From Flavobacteriales bacterium (lineage in GTDB: Bacteria; Bacteroidota; Bacteroidia; Flavobacteriales; BACL11), in the NCBI GenBank assembly GCA_002683775.1, contig NYTT01000056.1, forward strand, positions 1 to 7,391: a stretch of 7,391 nt of DNA, read 5' to 3'. Positions 1 through 4,452 of this stretch are shown one piece after another. The translations under genes and the position numbers were made by a program. The notes below the pieces were generated by a model that was not told the DNA's origin, did not search any database, and worked only from the letters and a program-made list of their open reading frames with translations. Position 1 is the stretch's first letter, and every line of letters starts with the position of its first letter.

Positions 1-72
1 AACTCTAAGGAAGCCATGATCTAATATTTTAAATTCTTTTTCTAAAAGATTTGTCATTTGAGGGTTATTCAT
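1..72 (-). CDS. thyX: Flavin-dependent thymidylate synthase ThyX, N-terminal fragment (cut by window edge)
   Basis: Twenty-four codons are visible, reading toward base 1 with no stop. The stretch FKILDHGFLRV (residues 14-24) matches the N-terminal signature of ThyX, in which a Lys/Ile-Leu-Asp-His/Tyr-Gly-Phe-Ile/Val-Arg run precedes the first FAD/dUMP-binding strands. ThyX makes dTMP from dUMP using FAD, NADPH and methylene-tetrahydrofolate, and it is common in phages and in AT-rich intracellular bacteria. The ATG at 72-70 overlaps the TGA stop of the upstream gene by four bases (ATGA), which suggests translational coupling. A second in-frame ATG (57-55, residue 6) is an alternative start. 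The catalytic RHR-containing motif lies outside the window, so the call rests only on the N-terminus. Confidence 0.6.
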   Translation of the reverse strand, partial: MNNPQMTNLLEKEFKILDHGFLRV

Positions 73-509
73 AGGTTTATTGATTGGTGATGTTGCCTTT
101 TAATTCTTTTTTTTAAATTTCTAGATTTTATTCTGCTATTTTTTTTGGTTGAAACATTTATATTATTAATATTTTCTAAATTTAATGCTTTGTTTATTTC
201 TTTCCTTACTTCGTTTCTAGTTTTTTTAGGTTTGTTAGTTTTTTTATAAATAGCTTTTCTAACAAGAGAAATATGCTTTATAATGTAGTCATAACTTATT
301 TCACTTGTTTTTACTACTTCATTTGACAATGCCACTATATCATACAATCCTTTATTAAAGACTTTAGGGTTAAAATATTGTTTATCATAAATTTCGTCCA
401 TCATAGATACCCTTAAAATTGTTCTCCAAAATACAGTTTCAGGTAAAAATGGCTCTAATCCGCTTGGATAGTCTTCCTTTTTTTCTATTTGAGTGATTTT
501 ATTAGACAT
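69..509 (-). CDS. Hypothetical basic protein, 146 aa
   Basis: I do not recognise this protein. It has a mixed, probably helical N-terminal part (about residues 15-90, with FLPETVFWRTILRVSMMDEIYDK) and a strongly basic, Lys/Arg/Asn-rich C-terminal tail from about residue 88 that includes KKTNKPKKTRNEVRKEINK and RIKSRNLKKRIKRQHH. The tail suggests nucleic-acid binding. There is no signal peptide or membrane segment. It starts one base after the stop of the replication initiator-like gene and its TGA overlaps the thyX start, so it is certainly part of the left operon. Its position between an initiator and a nucleotide-synthesis gene suggests an accessory role in replication, which is inference only. 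Confidence 0.8.
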   Translation of the reverse strand: MSNKITQIEKKEDYPSGLEPFLPETVFWRTILRVSMMDEIYDKQYFNPKVFNKGLYDIVALSNEVVKTSEISYDYIIKHISLVRKAIYKKTNKPKKTRNEVRKEINKALNLENINNINVSTKKNSRIKSRNLKKRIKRQHHQSINL

Positions 510-510
510 C

Positions 511-1659
511 TTAATAAGTAATATTTTTAATTTTTAACTTTAATTCATACAAAACCCTTTCCACTTTGTCTTTATAGTGTAAAAAATAATTGTCATAACA
601 TCTTTTACTAGGAAATGCTAACTCTATTGACTGATTTTCTTGCTTAGAAATAAAAGTATTTTTAAAAAAAGCATTAAACGGCTCACTTCCTATAAATCTT
701 TCTAACTTGTTATGAAAAGTCTTATTTAACTCTTTAGTTTGAGGGTAATTAGATAAATCAATTTTCTCTTCAACTTCTATCCTTTCCTTTAAATTTTGCT
801 TTTCTTTCTCCTTATTTTCTTGAGCTATAAATTCAATAAACCATTCCTTTAATTTTTTTAAGAATAGTGAGAATGTTAAGTATTTCCCTTTGAAGTTAAA
901 GAGTTTAGATTTTTTAAAAGCATTGAAAATGTCTTTAGATTTAAGCTTTTGCGGGGCTTCCATCTCTTTTAATTGTTCTATTATTTCAGGTTTTTCTCCT
1001 TCTTTAAACTCTTTAGAGATGATTTTATGATCTTTAATATCAATATATTTTAACTCTTCCGATTGATGGAGAGATTTATAACTGTCTACAATATCTTTCT
1101 CTTCTTGACAAATAAAGTCAGTTTTTTCTGTAACTAACTCTTCTTTAGAAGAGTTTTTTATCTCTTTTATTATAGGTTGGCTTATAGATGTGCTTTTATT
1201 AGTATTATTTATAATTTGATTTAATTTATAATTATGATTTTCTTTGTCAAATTTAACTTTAGCGTAAGGTTTTTGCCTTTCTTTAAAGTTTAAGAATATT
1301 ATCTTTGTAAAATGTGGCGTTGTTTTGTATTTAATAATCCCAGCTTGTTTTAATCCTTCTCTCAACTTTTCCCATACCTTTCTAGACGCGCCTGTTTTTT
1401 GTGTAATCATAGCCGATGTGATAACACATTCACCTTCTTTTAAATGAATTGCAAGAAAGTTTTTATAAAATATCTCAGTCTTACCTAAAGGCACTACAAG
1501 TTTTAACAGCAACTCATATATGTCTTGATATTGCTTTTTATATTCAGGGTTTTTAGCTGATGAAAAAGCAATTCCAAATGTATCTTGAGAATAAGCTTTA
1601 ACATAATATTTCTCATTTTTATGAATTTTAATAGATTTTTGTAAATACTCTTTTGTCAT
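511..1659 (-). CDS. Winged-helix replication initiator-like protein with DnaA domain I-like C-terminus, 382 aa
   Basis: Probable phage or plasmid replication protein. About residues 50-125 look like a winged helix: the segment around EGECVITSAMITQKTGASRK followed by VWEKLREGLKQAGIIKYK has the pattern seen in phage and plasmid initiators, where an early helix is followed by a TG-SR recognition helix and then a hydrophobic G-I wing. The middle (about 130-285) is Lys/Glu-rich and low in complexity, with a short aromatic block near FNFKGKYLTFSLFLKKLKEWF. The last 80 residues (PFNAFFKNTFISKQ through SIELAFPSKRCYDNYFLHYKDKVERVL) resemble DnaA domain I, which has a Trp/Phe-rich helix, a strand ending in P-S/N-x-F/C, and a Tyr-rich helix. 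Domain I normally contacts DnaB helicase, so helicase loading is a plausible role. There is no AAA+ ATPase motif. The gene is 9 nt downstream of the nuclease gene and 1 nt upstream of the next gene. The DnaA-like part is called by eye and could be convergent. Confidence 0.75.
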   Translation of the reverse strand: MTKEYLQKSIKIHKNEKYYVKAYSQDTFGIAFSSAKNPEYKKQYQDIYELLLKLVVPLGKTEIFYKNFLAIHLKEGECVITSAMITQKTGASRKVWEKLREGLKQAGIIKYKTTPHFTKIIFLNFKERQKPYAKVKFDKENHNYKLNQIINNTNKSTSISQPIIKEIKNSSKEELVTEKTDFICQEEKDIVDSYKSLHQSEELKYIDIKDHKIISKEFKEGEKPEIIEQLKEMEAPQKLKSKDIFNAFKKSKLFNFKGKYLTFSLFLKKLKEWFIEFIAQENKEKEKQNLKERIEVEEKIDLSNYPQTKELNKTFHNKLERFIGSEPFNAFFKNTFISKQENQSIELAFPSKRCYDNYFLHYKDKVERVLYELKLKIKNITY

Positions 1660-1668
1660 AAAGTTTTA

Positions 1669-2085
1669 TTATAAATTAAAATGTTTTTTTACCGCTTCAA
1701 TGCAACTTTCAGCGTCATAGAATATACCCGCTCCGTGTCCGCCTTTTATGGCATTCTCAATAAATTGATTTTGCAAACTTGACGGCTTACCTCCTTTCCT
1801 TTTCATTTCAGCAAAAAAGACTTTACCTGCATAATCAGGGTGTATAGAGTGAAAAAATAAATCTGAAGCGCCTTTTGTTTCACCCATTCTATAATCAAAA
1901 TGTCTCTTAGAGTGCATTTTGAAACCACCGTTTTTAAACATAGATACAGTTAGAATTGCAGAGTAATTTGCCCTAAAAAAGCTTACAACTTGTTGCTGAA
2001 TAACCTTCTCTAAAGGGCTTGTTTTATCTTTAAATTCTTTTATAGACATACTGCTCTTAGGCGTACTCTTAGATATTCTTGACAT
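1669..2085 (-). CDS. VRR-NUC domain nuclease, 138 aa
   Basis: Stand-alone VRR-NUC (PD-(D/E)XK superfamily) nuclease of the type common in phages. The expected motifs appear in order: an N-terminal acidic helix SPLEKVIQQQV (Glu26, Gln30-32), then ETKGASDLFF with the metal-binding Asp75 after Gly72, the central FFAEMKRKGGK with Glu93-x-Lys95 as the catalytic E-x-K, and Gln105 in the following helix (SSLQNQFIENAIKGG). The C-terminal GHGAGIFYDAESCIEAVK matches the family's closing strand and helix. Family members cleave branched or structured DNA such as Holliday junctions or flaps. The usual G-x-P-D is G-A-S-D here, a tolerated variation. A Ser/Lys-rich N-terminal tail of about 20 residues precedes the domain. 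It sits second in the left operon, 11 nt after the 187-aa gene and 9 nt before the initiator, so it probably acts on replication or recombination intermediates. Confidence 0.85.
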   Translation of the reverse strand: MSRISKSTPKSSMSIKEFKDKTSPLEKVIQQQVVSFFRANYSAILTVSMFKNGGFKMHSKRHFDYRMGETKGASDLFFHSIHPDYAGKVFFAEMKRKGGKPSSLQNQFIENAIKGGHGAGIFYDAESCIEAVKKHFNL

Positions 2086-2096
2086 AATGCAGGAAT

Positions 2097-2660
2097 TTAA
2101 TTGGGGGAAGCGGCTGATTCTTTGGGAAAAACGGCTGATTCTTTGAACTTTAAAACATTTAAAAACTTTTCGTTAAGTGGTATGTTTAATTCACGAATTT
2201 TAGATAAAAACTTTGCTTTAAAATTAAAGTAATTAGGTATTACAATTTGTTTGTAGTTTTTGTCTGTTATAAAGTTTTTTTCAACCAAAGCGTAGTCTAA
2301 AATATCAGAAAAGAAATTTAATTTAGCCTTGATAGCATGTTTCTTGGTGTTGTCAAATAAACTGTTATAAATATCTTGCTCTGTTTTCTTAGAAAAAAAT
2401 ACTTCTTGCCCATCTTCCCCTTCTTTTAAAGTCATCTCAAGGAAAATATTTATCCTGTACATAAACGAATGTCTCTCATTTTTATCTTTAGAAAAACTGT
2501 CTACAGCCTTGCCAAGAAATAATACATTTTGATCGTCGTGTTTGGAGATGTGAAGTTGTATCTTTGATAATAGTTCAGGTTGGTCCCCTAAGCATAACTC
2601 TAGTATTCTGTCTACTTTATCCCTAGATACTACCCCATTTCTTTTTTTTGCTTCTGCCAT
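2097..2660 (-). CDS. Hypothetical protein, 187 aa, first gene of the left operon
   Basis: I do not recognise this protein. It is mostly charged and helical, with no signal peptide or membrane helix. The N-terminus (MAEAKKRNGVVSRDKVDRIL) and the segment TEQDIYNSLFDNTKKHAIKAKLNFFSDIL are the best-ordered parts. The last 15 residues contain a 7-residue imperfect repeat, KESAVFP/KESAASP, matching a 21-nt tandem duplication in the DNA. The tail also raises the local G+C compared with the rest of the gene. It is the promoter-proximal gene of the minus operon, with PL about 50 nt upstream and the 20-nt leader core between. First genes of phage early operons are often regulators or host-takeover factors, but nothing here identifies one. 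Confidence 0.8.
   Translation of the reverse strand: MAEAKKRNGVVSRDKVDRILELCLGDQPELLSKIQLHISKHDDQNVLFLGKAVDSFSKDKNERHSFMYRINIFLEMTLKEGEDGQEVFFSKKTEQDIYNSLFDNTKKHAIKAKLNFFSDILDYALVEKNFITDKNYKQIVIPNYFNFKAKFLSKIRELNIPLNEKFLNVLKFKESAVFPKESAASPN
2111..2145. repeat. 21-bp-period tandem duplication in the 3' end of the 187-aa gene
   Basis: CGGCTGATTCTTTG occurs at 2111-2124 and again at 2132-2145. The 21-nt period keeps the reading frame and gives the KESA-x-x-P doublet at the C-terminus of the minus-strand protein. It looks like a recent replication-slippage event. Confidence 0.85.
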
Positions 2661-2677
2661 AATAATAATTTAAACTA

Positions 2678-2697
2678 GTTCTTGCCGCTTAAAACAA
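2678..2697 (-). promoter_or_regulatory. 20-nt leader core in the left operon, identical to the core of the right leader
   Basis: Read on the minus strand this is TTGTTTTAAGCGGCAAGAAC, an exact match to 4065-4084 on the plus strand. It lies between PL and the 187-aa start, within the first ~30 nt of the predicted transcript. As RNA, GUUUU pairs with AGAAC (one G-U) around the loop AAGCGGCA. Here the flanks extend the stem (CTTG at the 5' side, CTAG at the 3' side) with one mismatch. As DNA it is an imperfect dyad with outer GTT and AAC arms. Either an RNA signal or an operator is possible. Confidence 0.7.
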
Positions 2698-2708
2698 GAT
2701 ATAAATGG

Positions 2709-2737
2709 TATCTATATAGGTAATTTCAAGATGTCAA
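2709..2737 (-). promoter_or_regulatory. PL, sigma70-type promoter of the left operon
   Basis: On the minus strand there is a perfect TTGACA at 2737-2732 followed, after 17 bp, by TAGATA (2714-2709). A TATATAGAT run lets the -10 be shifted by a few bases. The predicted start falls around 2700-2705, giving a leader of about 40 nt with the 20-nt core at its beginning. A dyad TAAGAG-N14-CTCTTA (2752-2777) lies just upstream of the -35 and is a possible operator. Confidence 0.55.
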
Positions 2738-2862
2738 TACTTTTTTTTAAATAAGAGCATATTTTTATTTACTCTTAAGTAACTTCTTTATAATTAGCTA
2801 TTATGAAGGTTGCTATTTTAAAGTTTCTATGTATTAAGATAAAAAATATACAGAAAATGTAC

Positions 2863-2886
2863 TGTTTTTCTTTTAAAAGAAAAACA
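2863..2886. repeat. 24-bp perfect palindrome upstream of the repressor promoter
   Basis: The half-site TGTTTTTCTTTT is followed immediately by its exact reverse complement. It ends 10 bp before the -35 of the repressor promoter. No conventional gene ends here and no T-run follows, so an operator is more likely than a terminator. Its position would suit autoregulation by the repressor or binding of an opposing regulator. Confidence 0.6.
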
Positions 2887-2896
2887 TAAAATAATC

Positions 2897-2927
2897 TTGA
2901 CAAATAATATTTTTTAAACTAAAGTTT
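2897..2927 (+). promoter_or_regulatory. Promoter of the repressor-like gene, with an overlapping short dyad
   Basis: TTGACA (2897-2902) is followed after 17 bp by TAAAGT (2920-2925). The predicted start is near 2932, giving a leader of about 20 nt to the ATG at 2952. The -10 lies inside AAACT-AA-AGTTT (2916-2927), a short inverted repeat that could be a repressor half-site pair. The related AACTAGTT lies in the PL leader (2673-2680). Confidence 0.5.
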
Positions 2928-2951
2928 ATTTGTTAATAATAATTAAATATT

Positions 2952-3737
2952 ATGAATAATGATGATACTTTTAATCTAGAGAGCGAATTACACATTAAAA
3001 AAGAAAGAAAAATTGGCTCTGGTATGTTTGAAAGACAAACTAATACCGATAAATTAGGTTTCACAGAAACTCAATATAAAGCATTACATATTATAAATAA
3101 AAATATATCTGATAATATAGAATATCAAATACAGAGGCATTTAATTTTACAAGGATGTAAGAATAAATCTAGATTATTTACCAAGCTTGACATAAAGCCT
3201 AATGAGTACCATGTTATTCGTATGATTGCAGATACCCCGCCTAATCGCCCTGCAACAATCCCAAAATTATTATATTTTGGTATGAAATTTGGAGTCAATC
3301 CAGAATACTTTCTTTGCGATCCTAAGCAAAATAATAAAGAAGAAGAAAAAGAAATAATTCCTGATCCAGTTGTTCGGAAAATCCGACTAACTGAAAAAGA
3401 AGAAATTAAAACAAAGATTGAAGATGAAACTGCATTAACAAGGTTTAATTTAACTGATGAGTTAATAATTGAAGATTTTAAGGATATATCTTATGATAAT
3501 ATTAGGCAAAAAGTAAAACATAATAGTATATTGCTTTTAGAGATTGCAGAAAGAAGATATATAAAAGAATTTAAATTAAAAGATTTGTATTCAGATAACA
3601 CTAATTGTTTTTCTTTAAGGTCTTTAAATGGCGTAGAAAATGAAACAGATATTATCAATAAATCGTGGGAAGATTTAGAAAAAATAACTCAAATAAAACT
3701 TATAGGAAGAGTTGTTAAGGTAATTAAGTACTTATAA
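2952..3737 (+). CDS. CI-like repressor with HTH and an atypical S24-like C-terminus, 261 aa
   Basis: Probable phage repressor or master regulator. Residues 57-122 fit an XRE/CI-type helix-turn-helix: QIQRHLILQGCKNKSRLF, then LDIKPNEYHVIRMIAD, then PATIPKLLYFGMKFGVNPEYF, the last matching the usual 'P-x-L-x-K-I-A-x-x-L-x-V-x-P-x-x-L' helix. An acidic/basic linker follows (about 127-165). The C-terminal third resembles the second half of an S24/LexA domain: NSILLLEIAERRYIKEF (191-207), FSLRSLN (220-226) and a closing IKLIGRVVKVI (248-258). I see no S-M-x-P nucleophile motif. Ser180 is the only placed candidate, and its 25-residue distance to Lys205 is shorter than the roughly 35-45 seen in LexA or CI. 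It may therefore be a non-cleaved oligomerisation domain. The gene sits alone between two divergent operons, the usual place for an immunity repressor, and its start is preceded by TAATAATTAA instead of a Shine-Dalgarno. Confidence 0.7.
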   Translation: MNNDDTFNLESELHIKKERKIGSGMFERQTNTDKLGFTETQYKALHIINKNISDNIEYQIQRHLILQGCKNKSRLFTKLDIKPNEYHVIRMIADTPPNRPATIPKLLYFGMKFGVNPEYFLCDPKQNNKEEEKEIIPDPVVRKIRLTEKEEIKTKIEDETALTRFNLTDELIIEDFKDISYDNIRQKVKHNSILLLEIAERRYIKEFKLKDLYSDNTNCFSLRSLNGVENETDIINKSWEDLEKITQIKLIGRVVKVIKYL

Positions 3738-3740
3738 AAC

Positions 3741-3824
3741 CTTTCCTCCTATGGAGATTGTTTAAGGGAGCAAGAACCATAGAAAGAAAGTATTATCATT
3801 GAATACATGAAACAGCGATTTAAT
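3741..3824 (+). repeat. Leader repeat R1 (upstream, degenerate copy)
   Basis: This 84-bp element aligns without gaps to 4048-4131, with 79 identities. Four of the five differences fall within a 7-bp patch in the apical core (TTTAAGGGAG here, TTTTAAGCGG in R2). The fifth is a synonymous CAG/CAA change in the mini-ORF MKQRFN. The lower stem (CTTTCCTCCTATGG with CCATAGAAAGAAAG) and the GTATT-N7-AATAC hairpin are fully kept. It starts 3 nt after the repressor stop and would be part of the repressor transcript, since no convincing promoter lies directly upstream. Confidence 0.85.
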
Positions 3825-3829
3825 CCTTA

Positions 3830-3880
3830 ATAAACGCTAAATCCAAAAGTCAAGATAAATTTCAAAAATAATTTAAAAAT
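3830..3880 (+). pseudogene. Decayed duplicate of the start of the 96-aa gene
   Basis: The 307-bp offset between R1 and R2 continues to the start codon: ATA at 3830 faces ATG at 4137. Translation gives I-N-A-K-S-K-S-Q-D-K-F-Q-K-stop-F-K-N, which aligns with M-N-T-Y-N-K-K-S-Q-G-K-F-E-K-L-E-K after a one-codon gap. The start codon is lost and a TAA (3869-3871) interrupts the frame. Similarity fades after about 3880, toward the A/T-only stretch before PR. It is the remnant of a tandem duplication of leader plus gene. Confidence 0.6.
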
Positions 3881-3929
3881 TCCTTTTACTCAAAATAATT
3901 TTTTATAATACAAATTAACACTAATTAAG

Positions 3930-3949
3930 TTTTTTAAAATTTTAAAAAA
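3930..3949. repeat. 20-bp A/T-only perfect palindrome upstream of PR
   Basis: TTTTTTAAAATTTTAAAAAA is its own reverse complement. It sits about 40 bp upstream of the PR -35, inside a stretch (3930-3985) made almost only of A and T. It may act as an UP-like or bent element, or be chance in such biased DNA. Confidence 0.4.
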
Positions 3950-3988
3950 TAATAAATATGAAATAAACAAAATAAATTAAAAAAACGC

Positions 3989-4019
3989 TTGACAAGTGTA
4001 ATTTTGTAATTTATATAAT
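3989..4019 (+). promoter_or_regulatory. PR, sigma70-type promoter of the right operon
   Basis: TTGACA (3989-3994) is followed, at 17 bp, by TATATA and, at 19 bp, by TATAAT (4012-4019 together). An A-rich tract directly upstream (3961-3985) resembles an UP element. The predicted start is near 4025, about 20 nt before leader R2 and about 110 nt before the 96-aa gene. It is the best promoter in the window and should drive the recombination operon. Confidence 0.7.
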
Positions 4020-4047
4020 ATGTAGGAAGTTTAGAAAAGAACTTTTT

Positions 4048-4131
4048 CTTTCCTCCTATGGAGATTGTTTTAAGCGGCAAGAACCATAGAAAGAAAGTAT
4101 TATCATTGAATACATGAAACAACGATTTAAT
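4048..4131 (+). promoter_or_regulatory. Leader element R2 of the right operon (structured RNA or operator)
   Basis: This is the intact copy of the 84-bp element. Predicted RNA folding by eye gives a long stem, CTTTCCTCCTATG with CATAGAAAGAAAG (two A-C mismatches), then a 6-nt bulge (GAGATT) on the 5' side and an apical stem GTTTT/AGAAC around the loop AAGCGGCA. A second hairpin follows, GTATT-ATCATTG-AATAC (4097-4113). A competing local hairpin CTCC-TAT-GGAG (4053-4063) uses part of the first stem, so a two-state switch is possible. The core 4065-4084 equals that in the left operon leader. No poly-T follows, so it is not a simple intrinsic terminator. Confidence 0.6.
4058..4117 (+). other. 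Possible 19-codon leader ORF inside R2
   Basis: The frame encodes MEIVLSGKNHRKKVLSLNT and ends in TGA at 4115-4117, overlapping the ATG of the next mini-ORF (ATGA). In R1 the same frame stops at codon 5 (TAA). It has no Shine-Dalgarno, like the other genes here. Its short length makes a chance ORF quite possible. Confidence 0.25.
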
Positions 4132-4140
4132 TATATATGA
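4114..4140 (+). other. Possible 8-codon leader peptide overlapping the start of the 96-aa gene
   Basis: The frame encodes MKQRFNYI, and its TGA (4138-4140) overlaps the ATG at 4137 in an ATGA junction typical of translational coupling. R1 keeps the first six codons, with one synonymous change, and ends MKQRFNP. The frame is also open upstream to a TAG at 4087-4089, so a non-ATG start further up is conceivable. Confidence 0.3.
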
Positions 4141-4427
4141 ATACATATAACAAAAAAAGTCAAGGTAAATTTGAAAAACTTGAAAAAATACTTGATAACC
4201 TAAATCAATCAACTCAATTACTGAACGAATTTATTGATGATCCGCATTCAGTATTAAAGCACATTCCTACTAATGTTCTTAAGGCTTACGAGGGTAAATT
4301 TAGAGAACAAATTAATAATATGGATGATATCAATGTGCTTTTAAATAAAGTTGCAGATGTAATCAAGGACGCTAAAGAAAACGGCGGTATAACTGATAAT
4401 ATTTACTATTCTCCTAACGAATTTTAA
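4137..4427 (+). CDS. Hypothetical helical protein, 96 aa, first gene of the right operon
   Basis: I do not recognise this protein. It appears almost wholly helical and acidic toward the end. An amphipathic segment, FEKLEKILDNLNQSTQLLNEFI (split by Asn/Gln), is followed by DDPHSVLKHIPTNVLKAYEGK and a second helix MDDINVLLNKVADVIKDAKEN. There is no membrane segment or obvious DNA-binding motif. The start at 4137 is supported by the ATGA junction with the mini-ORF and by the alignment of its first codons with the decayed duplicate at 3830. It is the promoter-proximal gene after PR and leader R2. Small proteins in this place in phages are often host or recombination modulators, but that cannot be shown here. 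Confidence 0.75.
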   Translation: MNTYNKKSQGKFEKLEKILDNLNQSTQLLNEFIDDPHSVLKHIPTNVLKAYEGKFREQINNMDDINVLLNKVADVIKDAKENGGITDNIYYSPNEF

Positions 4428-4428
4428 T

Positions 4429-4452
4429 TTTTTATTTATATTTTTATTTATA
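4429..4452. repeat. Exact 12-bp tandem duplication ending at a start codon
   Basis: TTTTTATTTATA occurs twice back to back (4429-4440 and 4441-4452). The last base of the second copy is the A of the ATG of the 199-aa gene. It fills the short gap between two genes and sets the spacing between stop and start. Confidence 0.85.

Noticed and set aside
2803..2889. A 28-codon ORF (starting MKVAILKFLC) in the divergent control region, with a TATAAT 8 nt upstream.
   Set aside because: It has no -35, no ribosome-binding signal and a composition expected of A/T-rich DNA, and its 3' end runs through the 24-bp palindrome. I cannot support it as a gene without conservation.
3741..3824. R1 read as the intrinsic terminator of the repressor gene.
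   Set aside because: The stem is long but has mismatches and is not followed by a T-run. The near-identical R2 lies upstream of the right operon, where a plain terminator would block expression.
3999..4006. TAATTTTG, a Bacteroidota-type -7 element (TAnnTTTG).
   Set aside because: It lies inside the 17-bp spacer of a much better TTGACA/TATAAT pair and has no TTG at the right distance upstream.
3741..4131. R1/R2 as a minimal CRISPR array or plasmid iterons.
   Set aside because: There are only two copies, 307 bp apart, with unequal decay and with a gene remnant between them, which fits tandem duplication of leader plus gene better.
3934..4212. A 92-codon open frame on the minus strand across PR, R2 and the start of the 96-aa gene.
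   Set aside because: It is antisense to a strong promoter and a supported gene, is Phe/Tyr/Leu-rich as expected from the complement of Lys/Asn-rich DNA, and has no promoter of its own.
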